Assembly (NCBI RefSeq): GCF_002086275.1
Contig: NZ_MVHT01000033.1
Coordinates: 1 to 64,000 of the forward strand
Source of the DNA: Mycobacterium intermedium
Lineage (GTDB): Bacteria; Actinomycetota; Actinomycetes; Mycobacteriales; Mycobacteriaceae
DNA length: 64,000 nt
Reading direction: 5' to 3'
Each line of letters begins with the position of its first letter. The first letter of the stretch is position 1. A program made the translations under genes and the position numbers. This document shows, piece after piece, positions 45,704-55,660 of the stretch. The notes under the pieces are model-generated. The model was not told the DNA's origin, ran no database searches, and saw only the letters and a list, made by a program, of their open reading frames with translations.

Positions 45704-47272
45704 TCAACCGTTGGCGGCGATGTCCTCCAGCACCGCGAACATGGTGCGGGTTGGTACGCCGGTGGCCCCCTTGGGTGAATAGCCCCAGGGGCCGCCGGTG
45801 TTGTAAGCGGGACCGGCGACGTCGATATGCGCCCAGTCGACGCCCTCGGCGACGAACTCCCGCAGGAAAACCCCGGCCACCAGCATGCCGGCGAAGCGCT
45901 GGCCGCTGATGTTGGACAGGTCGGCGACGGTGGACTTCAGGTCGTCCTTCAGTTCGTCCGGTAACGGCATCGGCCAGCCGTTCTCGCCCACTCGCTGAGA
46001 GATCGCCGCCACCCGGTCGCGGAACTGGTCGCTGCCCATCACCCCGGGGATGCGTGCGCCCAGCGCCACGGTCTGCGCGCCGGTCAGGGTTGACGTCTCG
46101 ATGAGGTAGTCCGGCTTGTCTTCACACGCCCGCACGATGGCGTCAGCCAGAATCAGCCGGCCCTCCGCGTCGGTGTTCTGCACCTCGACGGTGATGCCGC
46201 CGTACTGCGTCAGCACGTCGCCGGGCCGCTGCGCGGTTGCCGATGGCATGTTCTCGGCCATGGGGACCGTCGCGATCACGTCGATCGGCAACCCGAGTCG
46301 CGCGGCCAGCGTCACGGTGGCGACGACCGCGGCCGCGCCGCCCATGTCAGAGGTCATGTGATGCATCGACGCCGCCGGCTTGATCGAGATGCCGCCGGTG
46401 TCGAAGGTGACGCCCTTGCCGACCAGCGCCACCTTCTTGGCCTGCTTCGGGTTCTTCGCCAGCCGGGAACCCCGATGGATCAACCGAACCAGGCGGGGCG
46501 GTCGCGACGACCCCTGGCCGACGCCGATCACGCCGCCGTAGCCGGCCTTTTTGAGCGCCTTTTCGTCGAGCACCTCGACCTCGAGGCCCACGGATTCGCC
46601 CAAAGCCTGTGCACGCTTGGCGAATTCGGCGGGGAAAAGGTGGCTCGGGGGAGTGTTGACGAAGTCGCGGGCGGTGGCGACGGCGGCGGCGACGGCCGCG
46701 CCGTGGGCGCTCTGGTTCTTGGCTTCCCTGACTACGGAAGCGTCCGAGCCCGGCACCAGCAGGGTGATCTTGCGCAGGCCGGGGTCTTTCGGCGCGGTCT
46801 TGGCGCTGCGGAAGGCGCTGAACCGGTAGCCGCCCAGGATCAGACCTTCGACAGCTGCGGCGACGACGCCCTCACCCGGCAGCGCCGACAACGTCGTGAT
46901 GACGGCTGCTGCGCTGTTCAGCGACCGGGCCGCCACACCCGCCGCGCGGCGGACCGTGTCCGACGACCATTCCGGGCGTGATTTGCCCAGGCCGACCGTC
47001 AGCACGCTGGCCACGGGCAGCGATGAAACCACCAGTCGGTGCACCTGCTCGCTGCCGCCGGTGGCGTCCAACGCGCGCAGTCCCGCCTGGATCTCGTCGA
47101 TCGCTTTAGCGGGCAGGAGAGTGTCGGCCGCGGCAACCACCGCACCCGGCCGATCGTCGTCGCCGGCCGAGACGACGGGCACGAGCAGCACCGCAGCACC
47201 CGCGCCGCGTTTGGGCAACGAGGTGGCGACGGTCACGGTGGGCGGCTGGTAGCCAAGTTCGGTTGTGGTCAC
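45704..47272 (-). CDS. pepB: Leucyl aminopeptidase PepB (M17)
   Basis: 522-aa M17 aminopeptidase, equivalent to Rv2213, removing N-terminal residues in the cytosol. The metal and bicarbonate sites are intact: [18 protein letters not shown] (Lys and Asp) and [15 protein letters not shown] (Asp, Glu, Arg). The N-terminal 170 residues are the variable regulatory domain. I place the start at GTG 47272, not ATG 47278: TAGGGT on the minus strand (47286-47281) ends 8 nt before that GTG but only 2 nt before the ATG, so a leaderless transcript would exclude the ATG. Confidence 0.94.
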   Translation of the reverse strand: MTTTELGYQPPTVTVATSLPKRGAGAAVLLVPVVSAGDDDRPGAVVAAADTLLPAKAIDEIQAGLRALDATGGSEQVHRLVVSSLPVASVLTVGLGKSRPEWSSDTVRRAAGVAARSLNSAAAVITTLSALPGEGVVAAAVEGLILGGYRFSAFRSAKTAPKDPGLRKITLLVPGSDASVVREAKNQSAHGAAVAAAVATARDFVNTPPSHLFPAEFAKRAQALGESVGLEVEVLDEKALKKAGYGGVIGVGQGSSRPPRLVRLIHRGSRLAKNPKQAKKVALVGKGVTFDTGGISIKPAASMHHMTSDMGGAAAVVATVTLAARLGLPIDVIATVPMAENMPSATAQRPGDVLTQYGGITVEVQNTDAEGRLILADAIVRACEDKPDYLIETSTLTGAQTVALGARIPGVMGSDQFRDRVAAISQRVGENGWPMPLPDELKDDLKSTVADLSNISGQRFAGMLVAGVFLREFVAEGVDWAHIDVAGPAYNTGGPWGYSPKGATGVPTRTMFAVLEDIAANG

Positions 47273-47280
47273 GGGCATTC

Positions 47281-47286
47281 ACCCTA
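47281..47286 (-). promoter_or_regulatory. -10 box of pepB, leaderless
   Basis: TAGGGT on the minus strand ends 8 nt before GTG 47272. Confidence 0.5.
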
Positions 47287-47302
47287 ATCTTGTGGGCGCC
47301 GT

Positions 47303-48427
47303 TTAGCTCGGCAGCGTTGTCTCCGGTGTCTCCGGCGGTGGGCCCAGCAGCCTGAAAGTGGTCACCGGGGCGTCAAAGCCTTTGAGTGTCAACGGGCTCT
47401 GGACGACGGCCGGCCAGTCCGGCAGCCGTGCTTGCAGCGCGGAATCGATGAGGACCTGCCCGGGTTCCGCGACCGCGACCAGGCGTGCCGCCAGGTTGAC
47501 CGGACTGCCGAAGTAGTCGCCGTTGATGGCCAGCGCGGCGCCGTAGGAAAGCCCGGCCCGGACCTGCAGTCCCTCCTCACGGGCCCTCGGGTGGTTGACC
47601 AGATCGATCGCGGTCTGCGCCAGCCGGTCCGCCGACGAACTCACCCACATCACCGCGTCGCCGATCAACTTGACCACCCGGCCGCCGTCGGAATGCACCA
47701 CGTCGGAGACCGTGGCGCCGAACTCGTTGAGCAGCATCTGCAGCTCCGTCGGCGAAAGCGACTGGGTCAACACGGTGAAGCCGGACAGGTCGGCGAACCC
47801 GATGCCACAGACCACGCTCGCCGACGTGTCCCGGATGACGCCCTCGAAGTGGGTTCGCGCACTGGCCAGATGGTGGCGATGGACGATGTCGATCAACGCC
47901 CCGAGGCGGGGAACGAACTCGGCGACCGCGCGGTAGGCCTGTGCCGTGGCGAGCTCGTCGTGCGTGTGGGTCATCTGGATATCCGGCATACCGGCACGGA
48001 TCATCGTCGACTCGGCCTCCGCGAGCCGCGACATGGCAGCCCCCAGCACCCGCAGCAGGCCGTTAGCGCCGTCCTCGCCGACCACCGGCTTCAACGCGGC
48101 CCAGGTCGCCAGACCCTCGACGTCGGCCTCGCTCAGGGCGGGAACGTCGGAACCGGCGACCGTGAGTCCGAGCAGCGCCCACGCGTGCGCCACCTCGTCC
48201 GTGGGCAGCCCCAGCTTCTCGGCCGCGGCGGCCAGGGTGTAGATCGGGCGGCCCGACCATTGCAGGACGTCACCGGCGAGCCCGAAGAGCCGGCCGCGCC
48301 GCTCGGCCTCCGCCATCTCCTCGATGGTGAACCCGAGGTCGTCCAGATACTTGATCAGGTCGGCGCGCTCGCGCGGATTGGCGATTCCTGCCGCTTCCAG
48401 CGCCTCGAAATCCAACGGACCCGCCAC
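47303..48427 (-). CDS. Class III adenylate cyclase (Rv2212 type)
   Basis: About 374-aa cytosolic cyclase making cAMP. The N-terminal about 180 residues are the helical regulatory domain shared with Rv1264 and Rv2212. The catalytic domain (about 190-370) has the complete residue set: metal Asp in GFADLSGFT and [10 protein letters not shown] (with substrate Lys), and the Asn/Arg pair in [13 protein letters not shown]. tuberculosis Rv2212 is stimulated by fatty acids. Start uncertain: GTG 48427 and GTG 48457 both fit; the open frame to 48574 would run into divergent gcvT and is rejected. Transcribed toward pepB, 30 bp away. Confidence 0.9.
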   Translation of the reverse strand: MAGPLDFEALEAAGIANPRERADLIKYLDDLGFTIEEMAEAERRGRLFGLAGDVLQWSGRPIYTLAAAAEKLGLPTDEVAHAWALLGLTVAGSDVPALSEADVEGLATWAALKPVVGEDGANGLLRVLGAAMSRLAEAESTMIRAGMPDIQMTHTHDELATAQAYRAVAEFVPRLGALIDIVHRHHLASARTHFEGVIRDTSASVVCGIGFADLSGFTVLTQSLSPTELQMLLNEFGATVSDVVHSDGGRVVKLIGDAVMWVSSSADRLAQTAIDLVNHPRAREEGLQVRAGLSYGAALAINGDYFGSPVNLAARLVAVAEPGQVLIDSALQARLPDWPAVVQSPLTLKGFDAPVTTFRLLGPPPETPETTLPS

Positions 48428-48457
48428 CTGGCCAAGTCTGCCAGCAACGCTGCGCAC

Positions 48458-48463
48458 TAGGGT
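48458..48463 (+). promoter_or_regulatory. -10 box of gcvT, leaderless
   Basis: TAGGGT lies 8 nt before GTG 48472. Confidence 0.55.
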
Positions 48464-48471
48464 GGGACGCC

Positions 48472-49575
48472 GTGACCGATGCACCGGATTTGTTGCAGGG
48501 ACCTTTGGCAGACCGCCACCGCGAATTGGGGGCAAGCTTCGCCGAGTTCGGCGGCTGGTCGATGCCGGTGTCATATGCCGGGACCGTCAGCGAGCACAAC
48601 GCCACCCGCAATGCCGTCGGTCTGTTCGACGTCAGCCACCTGGGCAAGGCGCTTGTTCGCGGACCCGGAGCGGCGGAGTTCGTCAACTCCACACTGACCA
48701 ACGACCTGCACCGCATCGGACCCGGGAAAGCCCAATACACGTTGTGCTGCAATGAATCCGGTGGCACCATCGACGACCTCATCGCTTACTACGTCAGCGA
48801 TGACGAGATCTTCCTGGTGCCCAACGCCGCCAACACCGCCGCCGTGGTCGCGGCGTTGCAGGCGGTCGCGCCGGAGGGTGTGACGATCACCGATCTGCAT
48901 CGGTCCTACGCGGTGCTCGCGGTGCAGGGGCCGCGGTCGACCGAGGTGCTCGCCGCATTGGGGCTGCCCACCGAAATGGACTACATGGGTTACGCCGATT
49001 CCTCGTATTCGGGTGTGCCAGTGCGGGTTTGCCGCACCGGCTACACGGGCGAGCACGGGTATGAGCTGCTGCCGACCTGGGATTCGGCGGCGGTGGTGTT
49101 CGACGCGTTAGTGGCCGCAGTGGCCGAGGCGGGGGGCGAGCCCGCAGGGCTGGGTGCGCGCGACACGCTCCGCACCGAGATGGGTTATCCGCTGCACGGG
49201 CACGAACTTTCGCTGGAAATCTCGCCGCTGGAAGCGCGTTGCGGTTGGGCGATCGGCTGGAAGAAGGAAGCGTTCTTCGGCCGGGACGCGCTGCTGGCGG
49301 AGAAGGAGCGTGGGCCCAGGCGGCTGTTGCGCGGTTTGAAAATGGTCGGTCGAGGCGTGTTGCGCGCGGGGCTGACGGTGCTCGACGGCGGGACGCCGGT
49401 CGGGGTCACCACCTCGGGCACGTTCTCGCCGACGCTGCAACGTGGCATCGCGCTGGCACTGATCGATACCGCCGCCGAAATCCAGGACGGCCAGCAAATT
49501 ACCGTCGACGTACGCGGTCGTGCGGTCGACTGCGAAGTGGTGCGCCCGCCGTTCGTCGAACCGAAGACGCGGTAG
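48472..49575 (+). CDS. gcvT: Glycine cleavage system aminomethyltransferase GcvT
   Basis: 367-aa T protein, which releases ammonia from the aminomethyl-lipoyl H protein and forms methylenetetrahydrofolate. Features include [47 protein letters not shown], folate and catalytic Asp region [15 protein letters not shown], and the Arg-Asp block [20 protein letters not shown]. It depends on lipoate, tying it to lipA/lipB. GTG 48472 is leaderless. Equivalent to Rv2211c. Divergent from the cyclase gene with about 44 bp between starts. Confidence 0.95.
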   Translation: MTDAPDLLQGPLADRHRELGASFAEFGGWSMPVSYAGTVSEHNATRNAVGLFDVSHLGKALVRGPGAAEFVNSTLTNDLHRIGPGKAQYTLCCNESGGTIDDLIAYYVSDDEIFLVPNAANTAAVVAALQAVAPEGVTITDLHRSYAVLAVQGPRSTEVLAALGLPTEMDYMGYADSSYSGVPVRVCRTGYTGEHGYELLPTWDSAAVVFDALVAAVAEAGGEPAGLGARDTLRTEMGYPLHGHELSLEISPLEARCGWAIGWKKEAFFGRDALLAEKERGPRRLLRGLKMVGRGVLRAGLTVLDGGTPVGVTTSGTFSPTLQRGIALALIDTAAEIQDGQQITVDVRGRAVDCEVVRPPFVEPKTR

Positions 49576-49614
49576 GGGCGGCTCGCGTGGCAAAAAACCA
49601 TTGGCGCACCGATA

Positions 49615-49620
49615 TAGAAT
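49615..49620 (+). promoter_or_regulatory. -10 box of ilvE, leaderless
   Basis: TAGAAT within GATATAGAAT ends 7 nt before ATG 49628. It is among the best -10 matches in the window. Confidence 0.6.
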
Positions 49621-49627
49621 CAGCGCC

Positions 49628-50734
49628 ATGACCAGCGGGTCCCTTGAATTCACAGTTACACGCGCAGAAAACCCGGCCACCGAGGCCGAGCGTGTAGCGA
49701 TACTTGAGGACCCTGGCTTCGGCAAATACCACACCGACCACATGGTGTCGATCGACTATGTGGCAGGTCGCGGCTGGCACAACGCGCGGGTGATCGGCTA
49801 CGGGCCGATCGAGCTTGATCCGTCGGCAATCGTGCTGCACTACGCCCAGGAGGTCTTCGAAGGGCTCAAGGCGTATCGCTGGGCCGACGGCTCGATCGTC
49901 TCGTTCCGTGCCGACGCCAATGCCAGGCGGCTGCGCTCGTCGGCGCGCCGGTTGGCGATGCCCGAACTGCCCGACGAGGTGTTCATCGAGTCGCTGCGCC
50001 AGCTGATCGCGGTCGACAAGGAGTGGGTGCCCAAGGCCGGGGGAGAAGAGTCGCTGTATCTGCGGCCGTTCATCATCGCCACCGAGCCGGGCCTGGGGGT
50101 GCGGCCCGCCAAGGAGTACCGCTACCTGCTGATCGGGTCGCCCGCGGGCGCGTACTTCAAGGGCGGCATCAACCCCGTCACCGTGTGGATCTCCACGGAG
50201 TACGTCCGGGCCAGCCCGGGCGGCACCGGCGCGGCCAAGTTCGGCGGCAACTACGCCGCCTCGCTGTTGGCGCAGGCCCAAGCCGCCGAGCACGGGTGTG
50301 ACCAGGTGGTGTGGCTTGACGGCGTCGAGCGCCGCTACGTCGAAGAGATGGGCGGGATGAACCTGTTCTTCGTGCTCGGCAGCGGCGGCTCAGCCCGCCT
50401 GGTGACCCCAGAGCTGTCCGGTTCGCTGCTGCCCGGCATCACGCGGGACTCGCTGCTGCAGTTGGCCACCGACGCGGGCTTCACCGTCGAGGAACGCAAG
50501 ATCGACATCGCCGAGTGGCAGAAGAAGGCCGCCTCCGGTGAGATCACCGAGGTGTTCGCCTGCGGCACCGCCGCTGTCATCACGCCCGTGGCGAACGTGA
50601 AGTACGGCGACACCGAGTTCACAATCGCCGACGGCCAGCCCGGCGAAGTGACGATGGCGCTGCGCGACACGTTGACCGGGATTCAGCGGGGAACCTTCGC
50701 CGACACCCACGGCTGGATGTCCCGGCTCGGTTAA
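49628..50734 (+). CDS. ilvE: Branched-chain amino acid aminotransferase IlvE
   Basis: 368-aa fold-type IV PLP aminotransferase, the length of M. tuberculosis IlvE (Rv2210c), for the last step of Leu/Ile/Val synthesis. The PLP Lys is in [14 protein letters not shown] (about residue 204); other sites are [34 protein letters not shown] (Glu) and [10 protein letters not shown] (phosphate). ATG 49628 is selected by the leaderless promoter; the frame opening at 49520 lies inside gcvT. The stop is followed 23 bp later by a strong inverted repeat that should end transcription from both sides. Confidence 0.97.
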   Translation: MTSGSLEFTVTRAENPATEAERVAILEDPGFGKYHTDHMVSIDYVAGRGWHNARVIGYGPIELDPSAIVLHYAQEVFEGLKAYRWADGSIVSFRADANARRLRSSARRLAMPELPDEVFIESLRQLIAVDKEWVPKAGGEESLYLRPFIIATEPGLGVRPAKEYRYLLIGSPAGAYFKGGINPVTVWISTEYVRASPGGTGAAKFGGNYAASLLAQAQAAEHGCDQVVWLDGVERRYVEEMGGMNLFFVLGSGGSARLVTPELSGSLLPGITRDSLLQLATDAGFTVEERKIDIAEWQKKAASGEITEVFACGTAAVITPVANVKYGDTEFTIADGQPGEVTMALRDTLTGIQRGTFADTHGWMSRLG

Positions 50735-50759
50735 GGCGGCGTAGCCCGCCTTAACCCGG

Positions 50760-50817
50760 CGAGCAGACGCAAAGTCGTACGCCGGGGGCCGTTTTCGTAC
50801 AACTTTGCGTCTGCTCG
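50760..50817. repeat. Dispersed hairpin repeat (CGAGCAGACGCAAA type), copy 1
   Basis: Arms at 50760-50781 and 50796-50817, 22 bp each, pair with one mismatch around a 14-nt loop. The arms start CGAGCAGACGCAAAGT. The same motif recurs at 57576-57633, and I know it as a common mycobacterial intergenic element. It sits between the converging ilvE and cobS genes, so it probably works as a bidirectional terminator. Confidence 0.85.
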
Positions 50818-50835
50818 CGGTAAGAGGCGGGTGCG

Positions 50836-51567
50836 CTAGAAGGCGGCCAGGGTCACTGCAGTTGCCGTGGTGGTCAACTCGATCGCGGCGCCCAGCACGT
50901 CGCCGGTGATGCCGCCGAAGCGGCGCACGCAGTGGGTGACCAACAGCGCGCCGCAGCCGACGGCCGCCGACACCGCCACCGGACCAGGCCAACGCCCGGG
51001 CGCCGCCAGCACCGACGCCGCCAGCAGCACCGCCAGCCACACCGCCACCACCGCGACCGGCTGCGTCCCGGCAACCCGGACGCCCAGGGCGCTGCCGTCG
51101 GCCGCCGGCACCGAGCGGCGGCAGGCCAGCACAGCGGTGACGCGACCGGCGAACACGGCCACCACGACCCCGGCCGCGCTCAACGCCGAGAAGGCCAGCC
51201 CTTGCAGGGCGATGACCAATACGACGGCCGCCACCCCGAACGGCCCGGCCGATCCGTCGCGCATCACCGCCAGCGCTCGCTCCGGCGGCCCGTAGCAACC
51301 AAGCCCGTCGGCGGTGTCCGCAACGCCGTCGATGTGCAGCCCACGGGTGGCCACCAGCAGCACGGCCACGGCGAGATACCCGGGCAGCGGACTGGACGCG
51401 CCGAATGCCAGCGCCCCGCCCCACGTGACGGCCGCGGCCAGGCCGCCCAGCGCGGCCCCGACGACCGGCAGCGCCGTCATGGCGCCGCGTCCCAACGGCC
51501 CCGCCCAGCGACCCGGCACCGGCAGCACCGTGCCGAAGCCGAAAGCGGCGACCAGCGGACGGATCAC
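50836..51567 (-). CDS. cobS: Adenosylcobinamide-GDP ribazoletransferase CobS
   Basis: 243-aa polytopic membrane enzyme that joins adenosylcobinamide-GDP to alpha-ribazole, the last assembly step of cobalamin. The acidic substrate motif [16 protein letters not shown] is intact, followed by [15 protein letters not shown]; multiple hydrophobic helices fill the rest. GTG 51567 overlaps the cobT stop (GTGA). The 30 bp just before the start are a 9-bp tandem repeat belonging to the cobT tail, so no normal ribosome site exists and translation should depend on coupling to cobT. Equivalent to Rv2208. Confidence 0.93.
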   Translation of the reverse strand: MIRPLVAAFGFGTVLPVPGRWAGPLGRGAMTALPVVGAALGGLAAAVTWGGALAFGASSPLPGYLAVAVLLVATRGLHIDGVADTADGLGCYGPPERALAVMRDGSAGPFGVAAVVLVIALQGLAFSALSAAGVVVAVFAGRVTAVLACRRSVPAADGSALGVRVAGTQPVAVVAVWLAVLLAASVLAAPGRWPGPVAVSAAVGCGALLVTHCVRRFGGITGDVLGAAIELTTTATAVTLAAF

Positions 51568-52652
51568 GGGGAGCTCGGGGAGCTCGGGGAGCTCGGGGAA
51601 GGCCCCGACTCGGACACCCCGGCTTCCTCGAATGTCGCCATCTGCGACAGCGCCGCCACCGCCGCCCGCAGGACCGACAGCGCCAGCACGGCGCCGGTGC
51701 CTTCGCCCAGCCGCATACCCAGATCCAGAATCGGGTCCAGATCGAGAGCCGTCAGCGCCAGGCCGTGACTCGGCTCGGTGGATCGGTGACCGGCCTGCCA
51801 CCACTGCCGGGCGCCGGGTGCAAGGCGCTCGGCGACCAGCGCCGCCGCCGTCACCGCCATGCCGTCCAGCAGCACCGGGGTGCGTCGGACCGCGGCCTGT
51901 GCGCAGAAGCCGGCCATCGCCGCCAGGTCCGCGCCGCCGCAGCAGCGCAGCAATGCGACCGGGTCGGGCAGCAGCGGGCGCGCCCGGAAGAGGGCGTCGC
52001 GCACCGCGGCCGTCTTGCGTGACCATCCGGCGTCGTCGATACCGGTGCCGTAACCCACCACGGCGACTGGCTCGGCGTTCGTCAGGGCTGCGACCAGCAC
52101 CGCGGCCGGCGTGGTGTTCCCGATTCCCATGTCGCCGGCGATCAGCAGATCGGCGCCGCCGTCGACCTCCTCGTCGGCGAGCTGCTGGCCGTTCGCGATC
52201 GCGCGGGCGGTCTCGTCGTCGGTCAACGCGTCCTCGATGCTGATGTCGCCGCTGCCGCGGCGCACCTTGTACGTGCCGAAACGCTCCGACAGCTCATCGG
52301 AGCAATCGCTGTCTATGGCCAGGTCCGCAATCCGTACGGTCGCGTCGGCGACGCCGGCCAGCGCGTTGATCGCGGCGCCTCCGGCGTCGATGTTGGCGAC
52401 CATCTGCGCCGTCACCTCGGGCGGGTAAGCGGACACCCCTGACCGCGCGACACCGTGATCCCCGGCGAACACCACCACCCGCGCTCGCTCGAACTGCCGC
52501 GGTGGGCACCGCCCCTGGCACGCCGCGACCCACACCGAAAGGTCCTCAAGGCGGCCCAGAGCGCCGGGCGGCTTGGTCAACGTGGCCTGACGGGCCCGAG
52601 CGGCTGCTGCGACGGCCGGATCGGGTGGCGATATCGGTGCGAACCCGATCAT
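51564..52652 (-). CDS. cobT: Nicotinate-nucleotide:dimethylbenzimidazole phosphoribosyltransferase CobT
   Basis: 362-aa enzyme forming alpha-ribazole phosphate from dimethylbenzimidazole. Conserved parts are [50 protein letters not shown] and the catalytic Glu in [14 protein letters not shown]. The last about 15 residues (SESGPS then repeated SSP) come from 9-bp repeats and are outside the fold. ATG 52652 overlaps the cobU stop (ATGA). Equivalent to Rv2207. Position in a cobU-cobT-cobS chain gives the whole nucleotide-loop module in one transcript. Confidence 0.95.
   Translation of the reverse strand: MIGFAPISPPDPAVAAAARARQATLTKPPGALGRLEDLSVWVAACQGRCPPRQFERARVVVFAGDHGVARSGVSAYPPEVTAQMVANIDAGGAAINALAGVADATVRIADLAIDSDCSDELSERFGTYKVRRGSGDISIEDALTDDETARAIANGQQLADEEVDGGADLLIAGDMGIGNTTPAAVLVAALTNAEPVAVVGYGTGIDDAGWSRKTAAVRDALFRARPLLPDPVALLRCCGGADLAAMAGFCAQAAVRRTPVLLDGMAVTAAALVAERLAPGARQWWQAGHRSTEPSHGLALTALDLDPILDLGMRLGEGTGAVLALSVLRAAVAALSQMATFEEAGVSESGPSPSSPSSPSSP
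51567..51599. repeat. 9-bp in-frame tandem repeat at cobT/cobS junction
   Basis: GGGGAGCTC occurs three times with a fourth partial copy (GGGGAA). In cobT it encodes repeated Ser-Ser-Pro, and it occupies the place where the cobS ribosome site would be. Nine-bp units keep the cobT frame whatever the copy number. Confidence 0.8.
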
Positions 52653-53203
52653 GCGCGCGCCGGACTGGTCGGCTTGATCGTCAGGGGCTGACCGGCCACC
52701 ACCAGCACCACCCGATCGCACAATGCGGCGACGCGCTGGTTGAGGTCGCCGAGCTCGTCGGCGAACCGGCGCCCGGATTTGCTGGCCGGCACGACAGTCA
52801 ACCCGACTTCCGGGCTGACCAGCATCAGCGTGGACTCGAACTCGCCGATGGCGTCGACCAGTGCTGCGACGGGCGCCTCGACCGACCCGCCGTCCCAGGC
52901 ATCGTGGCGGTCCATGGTGGCGGTCAACCAGCCGCCCAGATCGTCGACGAGCGTCGGGGTCTGCGTCAGCCGCACCAATTGCGCGGCAACATCTTCGGGG
53001 TCTTCGGTTTCGACGGTCGACCAGTGCCCGGGGCGGCGGGCGCGGTGCCTGGCGACCCGTTCACTCCACTCGGGGTCGCCGTCCACCGACGGCCCCGGTG
53101 CCAGATAGCAGACCGGCCGGCCCGGCTCCAATGAATTGGCGATGGCTTCCTCCGCCCAGCGGGACTTGCCCGACCTGATCCCGCCGAGCACGAGGGTGCG
53201 CAT
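52649..53203 (-). CDS. cobU: Adenosylcobinamide kinase/guanylyltransferase CobU
   Basis: 184-aa bifunctional enzyme that phosphorylates adenosylcobinamide and transfers GMP to it. The P-loop [13 protein letters not shown] begins at residue 7, and the second nucleotide region [14 protein letters not shown] and the strand [16 protein letters not shown] follow. The nucleophile His region [16 protein letters not shown] is present. ATG 53203 starts the conserved RTLVLGG strand; the longer frame to 53308 overlaps the DUF3043 gene's tail. In M. tuberculosis I recall cobU at a distant locus (Rv0254c), so its place here next to cobT is different. Confidence 0.94.
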   Translation of the reverse strand: MRTLVLGGIRSGKSRWAEEAIANSLEPGRPVCYLAPGPSVDGDPEWSERVARHRARRPGHWSTVETEDPEDVAAQLVRLTQTPTLVDDLGGWLTATMDRHDAWDGGSVEAPVAALVDAIGEFESTLMLVSPEVGLTVVPASKSGRRFADELGDLNQRVAALCDRVVLVVAGQPLTIKPTSPARA

Positions 53204-53211
53204 GTGTTGAT

Positions 53212-53928
53212 CTAGTCGATCTTGGCGCCGTGCGGGACTTGGGGCCGCGGCGCCCGCATCCGGCGCATCTGCGAAGCCCGTCCGGCGGCGTACAAGCCCA
53301 GCTTCCAATGGCTTTCGGTGTTGTCCGGGAACTTGTCGTCGACCAGCTTGCCCACCTTGCGGCCCAGGATGATGCCATCAACACCCATCAGCAACATCAG
53401 CAGCATCATCGCCGGCGAGATGTAGAACTGCAGCTGCGGGACCGCGAACATGATGAACAGCAACGCCAGCGCCGACGGCATGAACAACCCGAGCACGTTG
53501 CGTCGCGCGTCCACCACGTCGCGCACATAGCGTCGGACCGGGCCCTGGTCGCGCGGCAGGAGATAGGCCTCCTCGCCGGCCATCATGCGCTCGCGACGCT
53601 CCGTCATCCGGGCCCGGGATTCGGCGCGTTCGGCACGGCGTTCCTCGCGGCTGAGCTTGGGGCCCTTGAGCGCCTTGCGCCGGGCTCGCGCCTCGGCCGC
53701 CGTCATCGGCGCCGGCACGACCGGCCCCTTCTTCGCGTTGCGCCTGGCTTCGCTGCGCTTCGGTGTCGGGCGGCCCTTGGGGCCGGTGCGTCGCGCGCCG
53801 CGCGCGGTGCCGTTCGCGGGGGTCTCCGAGCCGGCCTCCGTACCGGCCCGCGCACCGGTCGCGGTGTCGGATGCGGCGGCCACGGCGGCGCCTTCGGGTT
53901 GATCTTTCTTGCGGCCCAGCAACTTCAC
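53212..53928 (-). CDS. DUF3043 membrane protein
   Basis: 238-aa protein equivalent to Rv2206. The N-terminal about 110 residues are Lys/Arg/Ala-rich and probably disordered ([20 protein letters not shown]), then [20 protein letters not shown] precedes two close membrane helices (about 160-178 and 180-197) and a short C-terminal tail. This is the DUF3043 architecture; function is unknown. GTG 53928 follows a leaderless -10 (TAACCT). The stop is 8 bp before cobU, so this gene probably leads the DUF3043-cobU-cobT-cobS operon. Confidence 0.86.
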   Translation of the reverse strand: MKLLGRKKDQPEGAAVAAASDTATGARAGTEAGSETPANGTARGARRTGPKGRPTPKRSEARRNAKKGPVVPAPMTAAEARARRKALKGPKLSREERRAERAESRARMTERRERMMAGEEAYLLPRDQGPVRRYVRDVVDARRNVLGLFMPSALALLFIMFAVPQLQFYISPAMMLLMLLMGVDGIILGRKVGKLVDDKFPDNTESHWKLGLYAAGRASQMRRMRAPRPQVPHGAKID

Positions 53929-53935
53929 AGACGTC

Positions 53936-53941
53936 AGGTTA
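53936..53941 (-). promoter_or_regulatory. -10 box, leaderless start of DUF3043-cobUTS operon
   Basis: TAACCT on the minus strand ends 7 nt before GTG 53928. Confidence 0.55.
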
Positions 53942-54007
53942 CTTCGCGGGGTCGGCATCCCCGGAACTGTGCTGGTTGTTACGCCACACCGGCAGAGCTG
54001 TTGGCCC

Positions 54008-54013
54008 TACTCT
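54008..54013 (+). promoter_or_regulatory. -10 box, leaderless start of glycerate kinase gene
   Basis: TACTCT lies 8 nt before ATG 54022. With the TAACCT box on the other strand it makes a compact 93-bp divergent promoter pair. Confidence 0.5.
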
Positions 54014-54021
54014 TGCTTGTA

Positions 54022-55167
54022 ATGGACGGGTCGCTTGCCTCGGATGCTGGTGCCGAAGGATTCGGGCCCGGCCGGCTTCAACTGCCCTCGATGCGGGTGC
54101 TGGTGGCTCCCGACTGCTATGGCGACAGTCTGTCGGCGGTTCAGGCCGCCGCCGTCATCGCAACGGGCTGGAACCGGTCGCGGCCGGGGGATTCTTTTAT
54201 CGTCGCTCCGCAATCCGATGGCGGGCCCGGTTTCGTCGAGGTGCTCAGCAGCCGAATCGGGGGTTTGCGGCTGCTGACGGTGTCCGGCCCGCTGGGCGCC
54301 AAGGTGGACGCCTGCTGGGTGTTCGATCCGGGATCGGCGACGGCCTACCTGGAGGTCGCGCAGGCGTGTGGTCTGTCGCTGCTGCCCGGTCCGCCGACGC
54401 CCGAGACCGCGTGGAACGCCACCAGCAAGGGAGTCGGGGACCTGCTGGCCGCGGCGCTGGCGGCCGGCGCGGTGCGCATAGTGGTCGGCCTGGGTGGCAG
54501 CGCGTGCACCGACGGCGGCAAGGGCATGATCAACGAACTCGGAGGCCTGGAGACGGCCCGCCGGAAATTGGCCGGAGTCGAATTGATCGCCGCCTCCGAC
54601 GTCGACTACCCGCTGTTGGGGCCCTGGGGCGCGGCGCGGGTGTTCGCCCCGCAGAAGGGCGCCGACACGGCGACCGTCGCCAAACTCGAAGTCCGTCTGG
54701 AGGCGTGGGCGATCGAGTTGGACGAGGCCGCCGGCCGCGACGTCAGCGCCGAACCGGGAGCGGGTGCGGCCGGGGGGATCGGCGCCGGGCTGCTTGCGCT
54801 CGGTGGCCGGTGCGAGTCGGGCGCGGCGATCTTCGCCGAACTCACCAACCTTTACGACGACCTGGCCGACGCCGAGATGATCGTGACCGGCGAGGGCAAG
54901 TTCGACGAGCAGTCGCTGCACGGCAAGGTGGTCGGCGAGATCGCCGCCGCGGCCCAAGAGCTCGGGATTCCGGTGATTGTGCTGGCCGGGCAGGTATCTG
55001 TGGACAAATTCACAACGCGCTCGTCGGGCATCATGTCCGCGCTGTCGATGGCCGACTACGCAGGTTCGGTGCGGTTGGCGCTGGCCGACCCGGCCAACCA
55101 GCTGATGGGCCTGGCGTCCGAGGTCGCGGCGCGACTCGGGAATCCCGGGTCCGCGGGGTACCGTTAA
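54022..55167 (+). CDS. Glycerate kinase (GlxK/GarK type)
   Basis: 381 aa from ATG 54022; from the second Met (54091, [16 protein letters not shown]) it would be 358 aa, the length I recall for Rv2205c. The family core starts at that second Met, but 54091 lacks a ribosome site while 54022 has a fitting leaderless promoter, so the longer form is listed. Class II glycerate kinase signatures: [36 protein letters not shown], and the C-terminal [19 protein letters not shown]. It phosphorylates D-glycerate at position 2 or 3. Confidence 0.88.
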   Translation: MDGSLASDAGAEGFGPGRLQLPSMRVLVAPDCYGDSLSAVQAAAVIATGWNRSRPGDSFIVAPQSDGGPGFVEVLSSRIGGLRLLTVSGPLGAKVDACWVFDPGSATAYLEVAQACGLSLLPGPPTPETAWNATSKGVGDLLAAALAAGAVRIVVGLGGSACTDGGKGMINELGGLETARRKLAGVELIAASDVDYPLLGPWGAARVFAPQKGADTATVAKLEVRLEAWAIELDEAAGRDVSAEPGAGAAGGIGAGLLALGGRCESGAAIFAELTNLYDDLADAEMIVTGEGKFDEQSLHGKVVGEIAAAAQELGIPVIVLAGQVSVDKFTTRSSGIMSALSMADYAGSVRLALADPANQLMGLASEVAARLGNPGSAGYR

Positions 55168-55246
55168 TAGCAATGGGCTCCCGCCGACGCCAACCCGGCT
55201 GGACCCGCTCAGACTTACCCGAGCAGGCATCTAGGAGAAGCAAGCA

Positions 55247-55609
55247 ATGACGGTGCAGAACGAGAGCGACGCCACGACCAAGACTCACGGCGTGATCCTG
55301 ACCGAGGCCGCTGCCGCCAAGGCGAAGGCTCTGCTGGACCAGGAGGGCCGCGACGACCTGTCGCTGCGGATCGCTGTTCAGCCGGGCGGATGTGCCGGCC
55401 TGCGTTACAACCTCTTCTTCGACGACCGGACGCTCGACGGTGACCTCACCGCGGAGTTCGGCGGGGTGACGTTGACGGTGGACCGCATGAGCGCACCCTA
55501 CGTGGAAGGCGCGTCGATCGACTTCGTGGACACCATCGAGAAGCAGGGCTTCACCATCGACAACCCCAACGCCACCGGTTCGTGCGCGTGCGGGGACTCG
55601 TTCAACTGA
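55247..55609 (+). CDS. A-type iron-sulfur carrier (HesB/ErpA family)
   Basis: 120-aa HesB/IscA-fold protein equivalent to Rv2204c. The three conserved cluster-binding Cys are Cys49 (QPGGCAGLRY), Cys113 and Cys115 (GSCACGDSF). It delivers or stores Fe-S clusters for targets such as radical-SAM enzymes (LipA is one candidate client nearby, an inference). ATG 55247 follows TAGGAGAAGC, a good ribosome site. It follows the glycerate kinase gene by 79 bp. M. tuberculosis calls the gene erpA in recent work; symbol left blank. Confidence 0.93.
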   Translation: MTVQNESDATTKTHGVILTEAAAAKAKALLDQEGRDDLSLRIAVQPGGCAGLRYNLFFDDRTLDGDLTAEFGGVTLTVDRMSAPYVEGASIDFVDTIEKQGFTIDNPNATGSCACGDSFN

Positions 55610-55660
55610 TCGAGTAGACCTGCGTAGACCGGCTCGTTGCGGGCCGGCTTTCGATCGGAG

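Noticed and set aside
50836-52026. 396-aa version of CobS
   Set aside because: The first 150 residues would be out of frame inside cobT. GTG 51567, overlapping the cobT stop, gives the normal length.
53230-54021. Upstream part of a 645-aa plus-strand frame joined to glycerate kinase
   Set aside because: It is antisense to the conserved DUF3043 gene and lacks family similarity; glycerate kinase begins at 54022 or 54091.
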